Origin: Balneola sp.
Lineage (GTDB): Bacteria > Bacteroidota > Rhodothermia > Balneolales > Balneolaceae
Assembly: GCA_017640785.1 (NCBI GenBank)
Contig: JAEPPZ010000003.1
Coordinates: 267,410 to 331,409 of the forward strand
DNA length: 64,000 nt
Reading direction: 5' to 3'
The notes beneath the pieces are model-generated. The model was not told the origin of the DNA. It saw only the letters and a list, made by a program, of their open reading frames with translations, and made no database searches. A program made the translations under genes and the position numbers. Within the stretch, counting starts at the first letter, position 1, and each line of letters starts with the position of its first letter. Of the stretch, positions 17,245-26,041 are shown one piece after another.

Positions 17245-19347
17245 TTATTTGATTATTGTAAGTTTTCCTTTTTCTATTTCTCCAGTAGTTAAATCTTTAA
17301 CGGTAAATAGATATAAACCCGTTGTTAAGATTTGGTTTGCTTCACTTTGCAGATCCCATGCATGCTCACCACCGGGAAGCACCCTTGGGTCGTCACTAAA
17401 ATCATCAAACCAGGAAACATCTCCATTGTATGTTTCAGAATCGTGATCTAATTCTGCAACTATATCTCCTGCTATGGTATAAATTCTTATTTCTGCTTTT
17501 GATGGAAGATTATAAAAGTAAAGTTTGCGGTCTCCTTCATTTGGTCCGTCCCATGCTGCATTTACCTTGTAAGGATTTGGATAAACCCCCACTTCAAACC
17601 CGTCATCACCAAAATTTTCATTGACGGGTGTTCCGGGAAATACACGAACCGCATTCGAATTTGTACTTGTTTCTAAACTTTCAACTCCAAACTCGGAATC
17701 TCCTCTGTCAAAAGCAGTCACAGATACCTGATATTGCCAACCACTTAATAAGTTAGTCAGGTCGTAGCGATAGTAATATTCAACTGTATCTCCCTCAAAA
17801 GTAACCGGTTCATCAAGCTCAACCTCATTAAAGCCCACATCAAAACCAATGTTGTTGTTCGGCTTATCAAATTCTCTGATCAATCTTGCATTCGGATTTA
17901 TATCCTGCCCCAGGTCTGAACTGTAAACACGATATCCCTCAAAATCCATTTCGCCGGATACTCGATCCACAGACTCTTCGGCCGTTTTGTCCCAATAAAT
18001 AGAAACCTTCCCTGCTTCTAGTACAATTTTTGTCTTCGGATTATCAGGTGGGGTTGGAAACAGATATCGGGTTAATTCACCATTTCCATCTGTATCTTCA
18101 CCAGGATCAAGAACACCATTCTTGTTTTTATCTTCCCCTCTGAATACACTGTTTGCAGAGTTAATAGTACTCACCATATTAACTCTGGAATCTTCAGTAT
18201 CAATAGACTTGCCTGCTTGGCCCTGAAATTGATCCGGTTTCAAAGCTGCGCTAAATACAAAGTATACTGTAATCGTTTCACCCGGCTCAACCTGAGGAAA
18301 AGGCCCCATGGAAATAAATGAAATATAATTTCCGTTACCACTTTGCCCATCTTCCCTAAGAGCTTGCTCATTATCTTTATATGGAAATTTTTGAGCCATT
18401 CTATTATAACGATCGCCATCATTTGAAGGAGCTGTAAAATCTCCGGCTCCGGCACTAAATAACCAATAGCTTGGTCCCAGATCCGGTACATTAAAACCAG
18501 TTTCAGTAAACTTCCCATTCAATGTGTCGGGATTGTCAGGGTGGAAAAAAGAATCTCTGTACTCCGCACCAACTATAGAAACAGCACCGTATGTATTAAT
18601 GCTTGGGTCGTCGGGCGAACCTGCATCAAAAGCATACATGGTATTTAGTGAATCCATAAAACCAACGCCGTTCTTATTGAAAAAGGCTCCTCCGGTTTCT
18701 GTAGTACTGTTTACATTGCGCACTACCAAATCGGCATACATTCCAACATAAACACTATCCCAAGTCTCAGGAAGTGCATGGATATCACTATTGTTCGTAA
18801 TATCGTATTTCAGAATGGTAAAGTTTTCTGTAAAAGGGAAACCCCAGTTGTAGCTCTCTAATTTCACATCTGTGAACAGCGGATTATCATGTCCCGTGAT
18901 CTCAGTTCCATTCACACTTCTTCTACGATCTGTAAAACTAGCCAATATATCACGCTCACTTACCGCAGAAACAGAAAAGAATTCGTTATCAGGATCTGAA
19001 CTCCTGCGGGTAATAACCGTTTCGGAAGTAAATTCAAAACCCCGTGCCCCTCTGGAATATCCTGCAGGATTCGTTACTGAAGATGAAGATAATCTGATCT
19101 GTCCTCCTACATCGGCTCCTATCCAGATTCCTGCCTCGAACAAATGTTCTGTTCCCGTAGATTTAGGAAAGCGCATACTTGATCCACTTTCAGGGTTATT
19201 TCGGACATCAGGCTTACCTAATGTTCCGAAATTTGTAATTGACAAACCTATGATTCCGGCGTCCGTCTCGGCTCTTTCAAATGGTACTTGTGCGCTTACA
19301 CACAATGGAATCATGAATACTAACAGGAGTAGGATTAACTTCTTCAA
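17245..19347 (-). CDS. T9SS-exported protein with Ca-binding-like loop
   Basis: A 700-residue secreted protein with signal peptide MKKLILLLLVFMIPLCVSA read from a TTG at 19347; there is no in-frame ATG before the hydrophobic core. The C-terminal sorting domain begins VGVYPNPYKVNAAW and ends TTGLYLFTVKDL...GKLTIIK. A loop DKNKNGVLDPGEDTDGNGEL around residue 400 resembles a dockerin/EF-hand calcium site. The central part has SSSVTNPAGYSRGARGFEFT and FGPFPQ-type stretches typical of uncharacterised T9SS proteins in Balneolota and other marine bacteria. It is first in the cluster, behind a 100-nt leader with TATAAT-like boxes. Function unknown. Confidence 0.88.
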   Translation of the reverse strand: MKKLILLLLVFMIPLCVSAQVPFERAETDAGIIGLSITNFGTLGKPDVRNNPESGSSMRFPKSTGTEHLFEAGIWIGADVGGQIRLSSSSVTNPAGYSRGARGFEFTSETVITRRSSDPDNEFFSVSAVSERDILASFTDRRRSVNGTEITGHDNPLFTDVKLESYNWGFPFTENFTILKYDITNNSDIHALPETWDSVYVGMYADLVVRNVNSTTETGGAFFNKNGVGFMDSLNTMYAFDAGSPDDPSINTYGAVSIVGAEYRDSFFHPDNPDTLNGKFTETGFNVPDLGPSYWLFSAGAGDFTAPSNDGDRYNRMAQKFPYKDNEQALREDGQSGNGNYISFISMGPFPQVEPGETITVYFVFSAALKPDQFQGQAGKSIDTEDSRVNMVSTINSANSVFRGEDKNKNGVLDPGEDTDGNGELTRYLFPTPPDNPKTKIVLEAGKVSIYWDKTAEESVDRVSGEMDFEGYRVYSSDLGQDINPNARLIREFDKPNNNIGFDVGFNEVELDEPVTFEGDTVEYYYRYDLTNLLSGWQYQVSVTAFDRGDSEFGVESLETSTNSNAVRVFPGTPVNENFGDDGFEVGVYPNPYKVNAAWDGPNEGDRKLYFYNLPSKAEIRIYTIAGDIVAELDHDSETYNGDVSWFDDFSDDPRVLPGGEHAWDLQSEANQILTTGLYLFTVKDLTTGEIEKGKLTIIK

Positions 19348-19447
19348 ATAACGATAAATTGCTAACGATTATAATGAGCACAATTATAAGAAAATTCTAG
19401 CTTAAACGAAGTTAGAATTGAAGGTTTTACAGTTTGATAACACGTTA

Positions 19448-20128
19448 TTAAACTTGTTTAGAGTAAAAATCTGCCATAACCTTTTGGCTCACTCCTAAAT
19501 AGTAAAAAATTACGATAATTGTAAATATCAGCTGAAGTTTTAAAACCCCTACTTTCTTATACTTGCGGGAAGAAGTTACAACCGCATTATTCATAATCTT
19601 AAATTTCCCCTCTTTTTTCAGGTCAACTACGATCTGCTGATCTTCCATCACTTTTAAACTTTGGTCAAAACCACCAACTTTATCGAATGCTTTTCTTGAT
19701 ACAAAAAGACTTTGGTCTCCGAATCTGAATAGATCATTATCGAACTTAGTAAACCAGGCATATAACTTTAGTAATGGAAGTTCCGGCTCAAAAGCCAAAC
19801 GATAACAACCGGCTATATAACCTTCATTAATGCTTTTTAAAATATCCTTAATAAAGTTTTTCGGAGGCAATGAATCTGCATGTAAAAAGTATAATATATC
19901 ACCTGAGCTTTTTTCCACACCATAGTTCATTTGTGAAGCTCTTCCTTTTATCGGGGATACATATATTTTATGGCCAAATTCTTTACAGATTTCTACAGTC
20001 TTATCTGTACTTCCTCCATCTATAAAGATCAATTCAGCTTTTTCACCTGAAATGTGTTTCTGCAGGTTTGAAATAAATTTTTTCAAGCCCGCTTCTTCAT
20101 TAAAAACCGGAACTATAATGCTGATCAT
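19448..20128 (-). CDS. TIGR04283-type glycosyltransferase (family 2)
   Basis: A 226-residue GT-A fold glycosyltransferase. It has MISIIVPVFNEE at the N-terminus, LIFIDGGSTDKTVEI for the nucleotide-sugar site, and YFLHADSLPP in place of the DxD motif, the pattern of the 'transferase 2, rSAM/selenodomain-associated' family later tied to arsenosugar synthesis. A C-terminal hydrophobic helix (LQLIFTIIVIFYYLGV) suggests membrane attachment. The ATG at 20128 lies 1 nt after the stop of the partner gene and is preferred to a TTG three codons earlier. The two genes form the usual TIGR04282/TIGR04283 pair. Confidence 0.88.
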   Translation of the reverse strand: MISIIVPVFNEEAGLKKFISNLQKHISGEKAELIFIDGGSTDKTVEICKEFGHKIYVSPIKGRASQMNYGVEKSSGDILYFLHADSLPPKNFIKDILKSINEGYIAGCYRLAFEPELPLLKLYAWFTKFDNDLFRFGDQSLFVSRKAFDKVGGFDQSLKVMEDQQIVVDLKKEGKFKIMNNAVVTSSRKYKKVGVLKLQLIFTIIVIFYYLGVSQKVMADFYSKQV

Positions 20129-20129
20129 T

Positions 20130-20729
20130 TTAATCAAGATTAGCTAAATACTCATTCCAGTCATGTTCATTGTCAATATCATTCAGCACCTTAAGCTTAG
20201 CAAGTTTGATAGCATTTTCCTGAGCCCTTAATTCTGTCTGCTCCATAACCCTTTCTGTACTCCAGTCAATACCTTCCAAAACTTCAGGCTTATACGAACT
20301 CATTCCAATTAAATAATACCCTCCATCTTCGGATGGACCAAAAACAACATCGTTATCATCCAGCTTAGCAAAAGCTTCTTCCATAATTTTGCTTGTTAAA
20401 GTTGGGCAATCACTTCCGATCAACACCACTTTATTGCAGCCATTTATGAAAGAATCCTCAAATGCGTGTTTCATTTTTTCTCCCAGATCACCATCAATCT
20501 GGATTTTTTTAGAAAATATTTCCTCCTCCCAAATGTCATCTTTACCAATATCCCATGCATACCGTACTTCTTTATTCGCTTCCACCTTTAAAACTTCTCT
20601 CTTTGTGATTTCCAGCAATCTCAAATAAACATCCAGCGCCTCCTTGTCTCCAATTGTTTTGGCCAAACGTGTTTTCACTTTTCCCGGAACTGCATTTTTT
20701 ACAAATACGACGATTTTCTTGTTTTTCAC
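20130..20729 (-). CDS. TIGR04282-type nucleotidyl/glycosyl-transferase-like protein
   Basis: A 199-residue GT-A-like protein of the 'transferase 1' family that accompanies TIGR04283. Motifs: IVVFVKNAVPGKVKTRLAK at the N-terminus, VVLIGSDCPTLT as the metal/nucleotide loop, and FGPSEDGGYYLIGM. These resemble CofC/MobA-type nucleotidyltransferases. It starts with GTG at 20729 and is divergent from an outer-membrane protein gene. Biochemical role is not settled; no radical-SAM ArsS partner is present in the window. Confidence 0.87.
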   Translation of the reverse strand: MKNKKIVVFVKNAVPGKVKTRLAKTIGDKEALDVYLRLLEITKREVLKVEANKEVRYAWDIGKDDIWEEEIFSKKIQIDGDLGEKMKHAFEDSFINGCNKVVLIGSDCPTLTSKIMEEAFAKLDDNDVVFGPSEDGGYYLIGMSSYKPEVLEGIDWSTERVMEQTELRAQENAIKLAKLKVLNDIDNEHDWNEYLANLD

Positions 20730-20812
20730 TAGTATTAGTTGTTGTTAATAATTGGAACTAAAATCTTAAATATATCCTTTAACTCTTTGAATACGAACTA
20801 ACTAACCAAAAA

Positions 20813-21283
20813 ATGAAAACAATCAAAAAATCGTTTCTTTTAATTTTCACCTTAGCCTTTACAGGCCTTTTCACAATCGATTCTACTGCTCAAAATACCA
20901 ATGCAGGAAAAACCGGACTCGGTGTGATGATCGGTGAACCAACCGGAATTACACTTAAATCATGGACTAGTCAAAATACTGCATTTGATGTAGGTTTGGC
21001 ATGGTCGCTATCAGGAAATGATGATATTTACGTGCATGCTGATCATCAATGGCATAAGCCTCTTGAAGTTGAAAAAGGTAATTTAGCTTTCTTTTATGGT
21101 ATAGGTGCTCGCGCAATATTTTCAAACGATACTTTTTTTGGAGCACGGATACCTCTCGGTTTGTCATATTTGGCACCTGAGGCTCCCTTAGAATTCTATC
21201 TGGAAGTTGCTCCGGTTATCAATTTGATCCCGGATACAGATGGCGATGCTGATGGAGGAATTGGTATCAGATACTACTTCTAA
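20813..21283 (+). CDS. Small outer-membrane beta-barrel-like protein
   Basis: A 156-residue exported protein. Signal peptide MKTIKKSFLLIFTLAFTGLF ends near STAQ. The mature part has alternating beta strands (GLGVMIGEPTGITLKSW, FYGIGARAIF, APLEFYLEVAPVINLIPD) and ends in GGIGIRYYF, with a terminal Phe as in BAM substrates. The length fits a small 8-strand barrel of the kind common in Bacteroidota. No ligand is suggested by the sequence or neighbours. Confidence 0.82.
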   Translation: MKTIKKSFLLIFTLAFTGLFTIDSTAQNTNAGKTGLGVMIGEPTGITLKSWTSQNTAFDVGLAWSLSGNDDIYVHADHQWHKPLEVEKGNLAFFYGIGARAIFSNDTFFGARIPLGLSYLAPEAPLEFYLEVAPVINLIPDTDGDADGGIGIRYYF

Positions 21284-21303
21284 GAATCACCATTTAATGA
21301 TAT

Positions 21304-22167
21304 TTAGTTGGGCAGGTATATTTCCTGCCCTTCTTGTATCACGGTAGCTTCTACATATGAAGTACCTTTGATACTCGCAATTTTAGAATTTATCCTATCC
21401 AGAGTATCATCACTATGATCCGGATCATGGTGTGATAAACACAGTCTTTTTATCCCGAGATCCTTTGTCAGTTCAATAACTGTTTCCCAGTTCGAATGTC
21501 CCCAACCCAAACGCTCCAAATGTTGTTCTTTGGTAAATTGTGCATCATGTATTAAAACATTAGCTCCTTTCACAAAATCCCGGAACTCATCTACAAATGC
21601 TTTGTTATCAGAATCTATATCAACAGGAAGTTCGTTATCCGGAGCAAAAACAATAACAGATTTTCCAATATTAAATTTAAAAATTGCCGTTGGCACAGTA
21701 TGATTAGCCCACATAAACTCAACGGTATACTCGGTGAAACTCAGTTTATCTTTTTCGAAAGTGATACAATCAAGTTCTGACTCGAGCATATCAATAGAAA
21801 CAGGAAAAAAAGTATTCGACAGATGTCCCTGAAGAATTTCTTTACATCCTATTCCATCCTGAGGAGGCATGTACACTTCAAAACGGTTTCTGGGATCGTA
21901 GAATGGCTTAAAAAAAGGAAATCCCTGAAGATGATCCCAATGAGGATGAGTAATAAATACACGTCCCATCAAGCTATTTCCGTTAGAGTCTAATTCATTA
22001 CCAAGATTTCTAAAGCCCGTACCACAATCGGCTATAAGCAACTCACTCATTCCCGGAATTGATATCTGAATACAAGAGGTGTTACCACCATACCTCATAT
22101 TTTCAGGGTTAGCGCATGGCGTTGAACCTCTTACTCCCCAAAGTTTTATTTTGATGTTGCTTTCCAA
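21304..22167 (-). CDS. MBL-fold metallo-hydrolase
   Basis: A 287-residue metallo-beta-lactamase-fold hydrolase. N-terminus KLWGVRGSTPCANPENMRYG and GGNTSCIQI, then the metal motif THPHWDHLQGFPFF (HxHxDH), a His in MWANHTVP, and an LSHHDPDHSDD segment near the C-terminus. This layout is that of a family of soluble beta-lactamase-like hydrolases related to RNase Z/phosphodiesterases, often found alone or fused to signalling domains. The start must be TTG at 22167, because an in-frame TGA lies two codons upstream. It sits 64 nt after the DUF349 gene on the same strand. Substrate unknown. Confidence 0.85.
   Translation of the reverse strand: MESNIKIKLWGVRGSTPCANPENMRYGGNTSCIQISIPGMSELLIADCGTGFRNLGNELDSNGNSLMGRVFITHPHWDHLQGFPFFKPFYDPRNRFEVYMPPQDGIGCKEILQGHLSNTFFPVSIDMLESELDCITFEKDKLSFTEYTVEFMWANHTVPTAIFKFNIGKSVIVFAPDNELPVDIDSDNKAFVDEFRDFVKGANVLIHDAQFTKEQHLERLGWGHSNWETVIELTKDLGIKRLCLSHHDPDHSDDTLDRINSKIASIKGTSYVEATVIQEGQEIYLPN
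21310..21330 (+). terminator. Terminator-like hairpin between convergent genes
   Basis: GGGCAGG-tatattt-CCTGCCC is followed on the plus strand by TTCTTGT. It starts 26 nt after the outer-membrane protein stop and overlaps the last codons of the convergent metallo-hydrolase gene (GQEIYLPN), so the same DNA serves as coding sequence and hairpin. Confidence 0.5.
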
Positions 22168-22231
22168 ATATCAACGCATTGTTAAATGTAATAATAAGTA
22201 AATCTAACTATCACTGCCAAATAAATCCTAT

Positions 22232-24241
22232 TTATTCTTCCTCTTCGTCTGAACTCATTAGATCTCTTAGAGTTCTATTAATTTCAGATATCCTTTGTTT
22301 CTTTGTATCCAACTTTTCTCCAACTTTATCGATCTTTTCCTGCAACTCATCTCTGAGTTTATTCCCTTTATTCGTTGGTTTAAAGTATGTTTTAGCTTCC
22401 TCGTACTGAATACTTTCTGATTCTAGTTTTGAAACATCTTTCTGGATAGCACTTTTTTCTTTGCGAAGCTTTATTACCTGCTTTCTGTCTGCAGGCTCTA
22501 CTCCTTCTGAGGCTAATTCTCTTTCCATTCCCAGATCAGAACCACTGGATCTGAATCGTTCATAGATCACATCGCAAGCTTCCCTGTATTGTTTCCATAT
22601 CTTATTCTTGGATTTAATAGGGACATAGCCGGCATTCTTAAAATCTTCCTGCAGTTTCTTGGCTTCTTCAACAGCTTTTACGGGATCTTCATGAGACCCT
22701 AGTTCATTTAGCTTGCTTAGAATTTCTTTTTTCTTTTCAAGGTTTTCCTTCTCTTCTCCACGGCGATCTTTAAAGTGATCTCTTCGTCGCTCATAGAACA
22801 CATCCATTGCGGCCTTGAATTTCTTCCAGATCTTTGAAGATTTCTTTCTTTGAACCGGACCTATCTTCTTCCATTGATCCATCAGGCTTTGCATCTTCTG
22901 ATGGCCTTTATCAAAATCTTCAGTGTTCTGAATTTCCTCAGCTTGTTCTATTAACTGGAGCTTTTTGTCGTAGTTTTTTTCTTCCTGTTCTCTGAGAACA
23001 TCAATGTTTTCAGATTTCTTTTCATTGAAAGCGTCGGTTGCAGATTTAAACTTATCCCACAACTCATTTTCATCTTTTTGTGGAAGATTACCTGCTTTCT
23101 TCCACGCATTATGAAGTTTGTTGACCTTACGCGCCGCTTTTGCAATATTTTCGTTGTCAACCAAAGCCTCTGCTTCGGCAATCAGTTTTTTCTTCTTTTT
23201 TAAAGACTTCTCGATCTTTTCCCGATAGGCTTTATCATTCTTGAAACGAAGTTGGTTGAAGGCTTCTTCAGCAGCATTGAACCGGTCCCAGACCATTTGA
23301 TTCTTTTCATTGGGTACTCTGCCGATTTTTCTCCACTGACTGTGAAGATCGTCGAATTCTTTTGTTAAAGCCTTAAAATCAGCTTTTGAATCATCACTAC
23401 GTTTATTCAAGGCTTCCATTTTATCCAGTAGAAGAAGCTTCAAAGTCAGGTTATCTTCTTCTTTCTCAAGCTTTTTTACCAAACGATCTACTTTGTGGCT
23501 GTCAAATTCTTTCATGAATGAATCGAATCTTTCATTCAAAGCGTCGATTTCATCTCTTGGGATTTGCGTAATTCTGTCCCAACTATTTTTTATTTGAGAA
23601 ACCTCTTTTGTGGCTGTCCACTTTTCTTCATTAACAATATCAGCAAACTGCTTTAAAAGCTCTTTCTTTTTCTTCAGATTTTCTTCTCTCTTCCGGTTCA
23701 GCTCTTCATAGTGAGCTTTTTTCCGTTCTTCAAAATCTGATCTTAGCTCGTCAAATTCTTTTAGCAGTGCTTTTGATTCCTCATCAGGTTCAGGTCCTTC
23801 CCCAATATGCAAAGAAAGGTTTGAGAATTCATTTGAGATCAATCCCCAATCTTTAGTTTCCAGAACTTCCTTGATCTTACTTAAGATCTTCGAGTAATAT
23901 TCCTTAGAATTATCATCGGCATCAGAATCAGAGGCTTCGGTTTCAGCTTCTTCTTCGTTAGCGGAAATTGACTCATTCTCACTTTCTGCAACTTCTTCTA
24001 CTTCATCCTTTTCTTCTGATGAAGGCTCTTCCTTCTCTGCGGCGTCCTCATCTTCTTGTTCTGAAGAAACCGGTTCCTCAACCTTTTCTTCCTCTTTTGC
24101 TTCAGGAGCTTCGCTTTTCTCCTCAGCTGTACTTTCTTCGTTTGTTACTTCAGGATTCTCTGGTGAATCTTTTGTGTCTTTGTCTGTATTTTTATCTTGC
24201 TCCAGGTTCATAATAGCAACCTTCCTTTCCACTTGGTTCAT
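22232..24241 (-). CDS. DUF349 repeat protein
   Basis: A 669-residue cytoplasmic protein. The first about 110 residues are an acidic, low-complexity Glu/Ser/Asp tail. The rest is made of repeated alpha-helical DUF349 units of about 70-75 residues, each with a tryptophan-containing signature such as LHNAWKKAGNLPQKDENELW, LMDQWKKIGPVQRKKSSKIW and LHSQWRKIGRVPNEKNQMVW; I count at least five. The C-terminus is coiled coil. DUF349 proteins are widespread in Bacteroidota and their role is uncertain. The start is ATG at 24241; an ATG ten codons later is also possible. Confidence 0.92.
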   Translation of the reverse strand: MNQVERKVAIMNLEQDKNTDKDTKDSPENPEVTNEESTAEEKSEAPEAKEEEKVEEPVSSEQEDEDAAEKEEPSSEEKDEVEEVAESENESISANEEEAETEASDSDADDNSKEYYSKILSKIKEVLETKDWGLISNEFSNLSLHIGEGPEPDEESKALLKEFDELRSDFEERKKAHYEELNRKREENLKKKKELLKQFADIVNEEKWTATKEVSQIKNSWDRITQIPRDEIDALNERFDSFMKEFDSHKVDRLVKKLEKEEDNLTLKLLLLDKMEALNKRSDDSKADFKALTKEFDDLHSQWRKIGRVPNEKNQMVWDRFNAAEEAFNQLRFKNDKAYREKIEKSLKKKKKLIAEAEALVDNENIAKAARKVNKLHNAWKKAGNLPQKDENELWDKFKSATDAFNEKKSENIDVLREQEEKNYDKKLQLIEQAEEIQNTEDFDKGHQKMQSLMDQWKKIGPVQRKKSSKIWKKFKAAMDVFYERRRDHFKDRRGEEKENLEKKKEILSKLNELGSHEDPVKAVEEAKKLQEDFKNAGYVPIKSKNKIWKQYREACDVIYERFRSSGSDLGMERELASEGVEPADRKQVIKLRKEKSAIQKDVSKLESESIQYEEAKTYFKPTNKGNKLRDELQEKIDKVGEKLDTKKQRISEINRTLRDLMSSDEEEE

Positions 24242-24323
24242 TGATTCGGCTCATGCCTGCATTATATATAAGTTGAATAAGATAGTATTTATAAACTTTT
24301 TTTTATAATCAGTTTTCTGATAT

Positions 24324-24353
24324 AAAAAAAGCCGATTTGTAGAATCGGCTTTT
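24324..24353 (-). terminator. Intrinsic terminator after mscS
   Basis: AAAAGCCGATT-tgtag-AATCGGCTTTT, an 11-bp perfect stem, is followed on the minus strand by T7. It starts 22 nt past the mscS stop and upstream of the DUF349 promoter region. Confidence 0.9.
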
Positions 24354-24374
24354 AACTTTTTTTCTTAAAACTAT

Positions 24375-25193
24375 TTAATCAGCTTTATGAAGATGTACAT
24401 CTGTTTGTGGGAAAGGAATGCTAAGACCTTCTTTATCAAATGTCTTATACACTTCTTCATTCATTCTAAAAAATACTGCCCAATAATCCGGCGCGTTTAC
24501 CCAGGCACGTACCGCGAAATTAACTGAACTGTCACCAAGTTCTTTTACAGCAAAGAAAGGTTCCGGATCTTTTAGAATCCTTTCATCAGCGTCAATTAAT
24601 CTTTTTAATACTTCGTATGCCTTATCCACATCATCGCCATAACCAATTCCGAATGTCCAATCTACACGACGGGTTGGCTGTGTAGAATAATTCGTCATTG
24701 AGCTTGTAGCAAGAGGTCCGTTAGGAATAATAATCGTCTTATTATCCGGTGTTGTTAGAATAGTTACAAAAATCTGTATTTCTTTAACTGTTCCGGAGTG
24801 TCCTTGAGCCTCTATGAAATCACCTACTTTCATTGGTTTGAAGAACAAGATCATAACCCCGCCGGCAAAATTTTGAAGTGTTCCTGAAAGCGCTAAACCT
24901 ACAGCCAATCCGGCTGCTCCGAGTATTGCAATAAAGGAAGTCATTTCTACACCAAGCATTCCTAATGCTGTGATGTATACCATAATTTTAAGTGTAATGG
25001 TTACTAAGGTTCTCAAAAACCCCTGAAGTGATGGGTCTACGTTGCTTTTATTAAGCACTTTTTTTACGAAACTGCCTATTATCTTTACTACCCAAAGCCC
25101 AAGTACTAATACTGCAATAGCTTTTAATAAATTTGGGCCGTATGAATAGGCAAAATCTAAGAATACATCTGTGCTGAACTCAAAATCTTCCAT
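24375..25193 (-). CDS. Small-conductance mechanosensitive channel (MscS family)
   Basis: A 272-residue inner-membrane channel that opens under hypo-osmotic stress. Three N-terminal transmembrane segments are visible; the pore helix is GAAGLAVGLALSGTLQNFAG followed by GVMILFF, the Gly/Ala-packed TM3 of MscS. The cytoplasmic beta domain holds VGDFIEAQGHSGTVKEIQIF and IIIPNGPLATSSMTNYS, both family hallmarks. Length is close to E. coli MscS (286). It is separated by terminators from csbD and DUF349, so it is monocistronic. CsbD upstream suggests a small stress-response neighbourhood. Confidence 0.95.
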   Translation of the reverse strand: MEDFEFSTDVFLDFAYSYGPNLLKAIAVLVLGLWVVKIIGSFVKKVLNKSNVDPSLQGFLRTLVTITLKIMVYITALGMLGVEMTSFIAILGAAGLAVGLALSGTLQNFAGGVMILFFKPMKVGDFIEAQGHSGTVKEIQIFVTILTTPDNKTIIIPNGPLATSSMTNYSTQPTRRVDWTFGIGYGDDVDKAYEVLKRLIDADERILKDPEPFFAVKELGDSSVNFAVRAWVNAPDYWAVFFRMNEEVYKTFDKEGLSIPFPQTDVHLHKAD

Positions 25194-25279
25194 GTCAATA
25201 TTTCTTAATAGTTAGTGATAGTTACTTATGGAAAAGCATTTTAATATGTCAGCCATTCCTTTACTCTAAAATTTAGAGA

Positions 25280-25310
25280 TAAAAAAAAAAGGAAGCCTGT
25301 TATAACTTCC
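25280..25310 (-). terminator. Probable intrinsic terminator after csbD
   Basis: On the minus strand GGAAG-ttataacagg-CTTCC is followed directly by T10. It starts 25 nt past the csbD stop. The stem is short (5 bp), but the T-tract is strong. Confidence 0.65.
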
Positions 25311-25334
25311 TAATATTATTAAATGCAAATGATT

Positions 25335-25520
25335 TTACAGTGAAGCGATTATCTGCTTAACTTCATCTTTTGATTTGCCAAGCTTCTCTTGTAATCTACC
25401 ATAAAGCTCGTCTTCTTTTCCTTCCTGAAACGTCAGATCGTCGTCTGTAAGCTCCGAGTATTTTTGCTTTAATTTACCTTTAACCTGGTTCCAATTTCCT
25501 TCGATCGTTAAGTCATTCAT
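25335..25520 (-). CDS. CsbD-family stress-response protein
   Basis: A 61-residue, highly charged cytoplasmic protein. The N-terminus TIEGNWNQVKGKLKQKYSEL followed by TDDDLTFQEGKEDELYGRLQ is the full CsbD signature. CsbD proteins are induced by general stress in Bacillus and relatives; the molecular role is unknown. The ATG at 25520 has an AT-rich leader with two TCGGAAC repeats about 60-75 nt upstream. Confidence 0.95.
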   Translation of the reverse strand: MNDLTIEGNWNQVKGKLKQKYSELTDDDLTFQEGKEDELYGRLQEKLGKSKDEVKQIIASL

Positions 25521-25578
25521 AATAATTAGCTTTGTTTATTATTTCTGCTACTATTATAACTCTCAAAGGAAGGAAAAT

Positions 25579-25596
25579 GTTCCGATTTAGTTCCGA
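25579..25596 (-). promoter_or_regulatory. Direct repeat TCGGAAC x2 upstream of csbD
   Basis: On the minus strand TCGGAAC-TAAA-TCGGAAC, with starts 11 nt apart (one helical turn), lies 59-76 nt upstream of the csbD ATG. GGAAC is the -35 core of many ECF sigma factors, and helically phased repeats also suit an activator site. TTATAATAG nearby (about 25551-25559) could be a -10 element. Confidence 0.35.
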
Positions 25597-25606
25597 AAAG
25601 CCTGTT

Positions 25607-25954
25607 TTACTCCAGATCGTAAACTTCTTTCAAGATAGCTTTCGCGTTAGCATCTTTTCCTTGCATTGCACGATGCTGAAGGTTAGTAATGATCTCAGGA
25701 GTAGCTCTTTCGTAAGCTTCTTCTTTAGCTTCTTTTTCATTAGGCATTCGGATCAGATCGTAGATATCATCAGCGCGAACCACACTATAGATGTTATCAC
25801 TGTTAAAAGCATGTGATCTTTTCTCTTCATATTCCTTAAACACTCTGGAGAAATCGGTGCTGTCTTCAGCTCTGGTTAAGACCTCAACATCTTCAGCACC
25901 TTCTGCGCTTAATGGAGTTTTACATAGAAAAAAATAGTTTTGCTGAAAATTCAT
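25607..25954 (-). CDS. Hypothetical protein, 115 residues
   Basis: I do not recognise this protein. It is soluble and acidic, with Glu/Asp/Lys-rich helical sequence (KEYEEKRSHAFNSDN, MPNEKEAKEEAYERATPEII) and no signal peptide or membrane segment. It starts at ATG 25954 and lies between sixA and csbD on the same strand. The opposite-strand reading of this region has an unlikely composition, so the minus frame is preferred. Confidence 0.65.
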   Translation of the reverse strand: MNFQQNYFFLCKTPLSAEGAEDVEVLTRAEDSTDFSRVFKEYEEKRSHAFNSDNIYSVVRADDIYDLIRMPNEKEAKEEAYERATPEIITNLQHRAMQGKDANAKAILKEVYDLE

Positions 25955-26041
25955 TCTTTAATAATTCTTGAATTGTAGATTGGTTATCGTTTTTGAATAT
26001 AAACAAAGTGCATATAAATGTTTAGCAAGTTCGTGCGTATA

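Noticed and set aside
25532..25816. Plus-strand reading frame opposite the 115-residue gene
   Set aside because: Composition is Ser/Phe-rich and unlikely; the minus frame has normal charge balance and a proper ATG.
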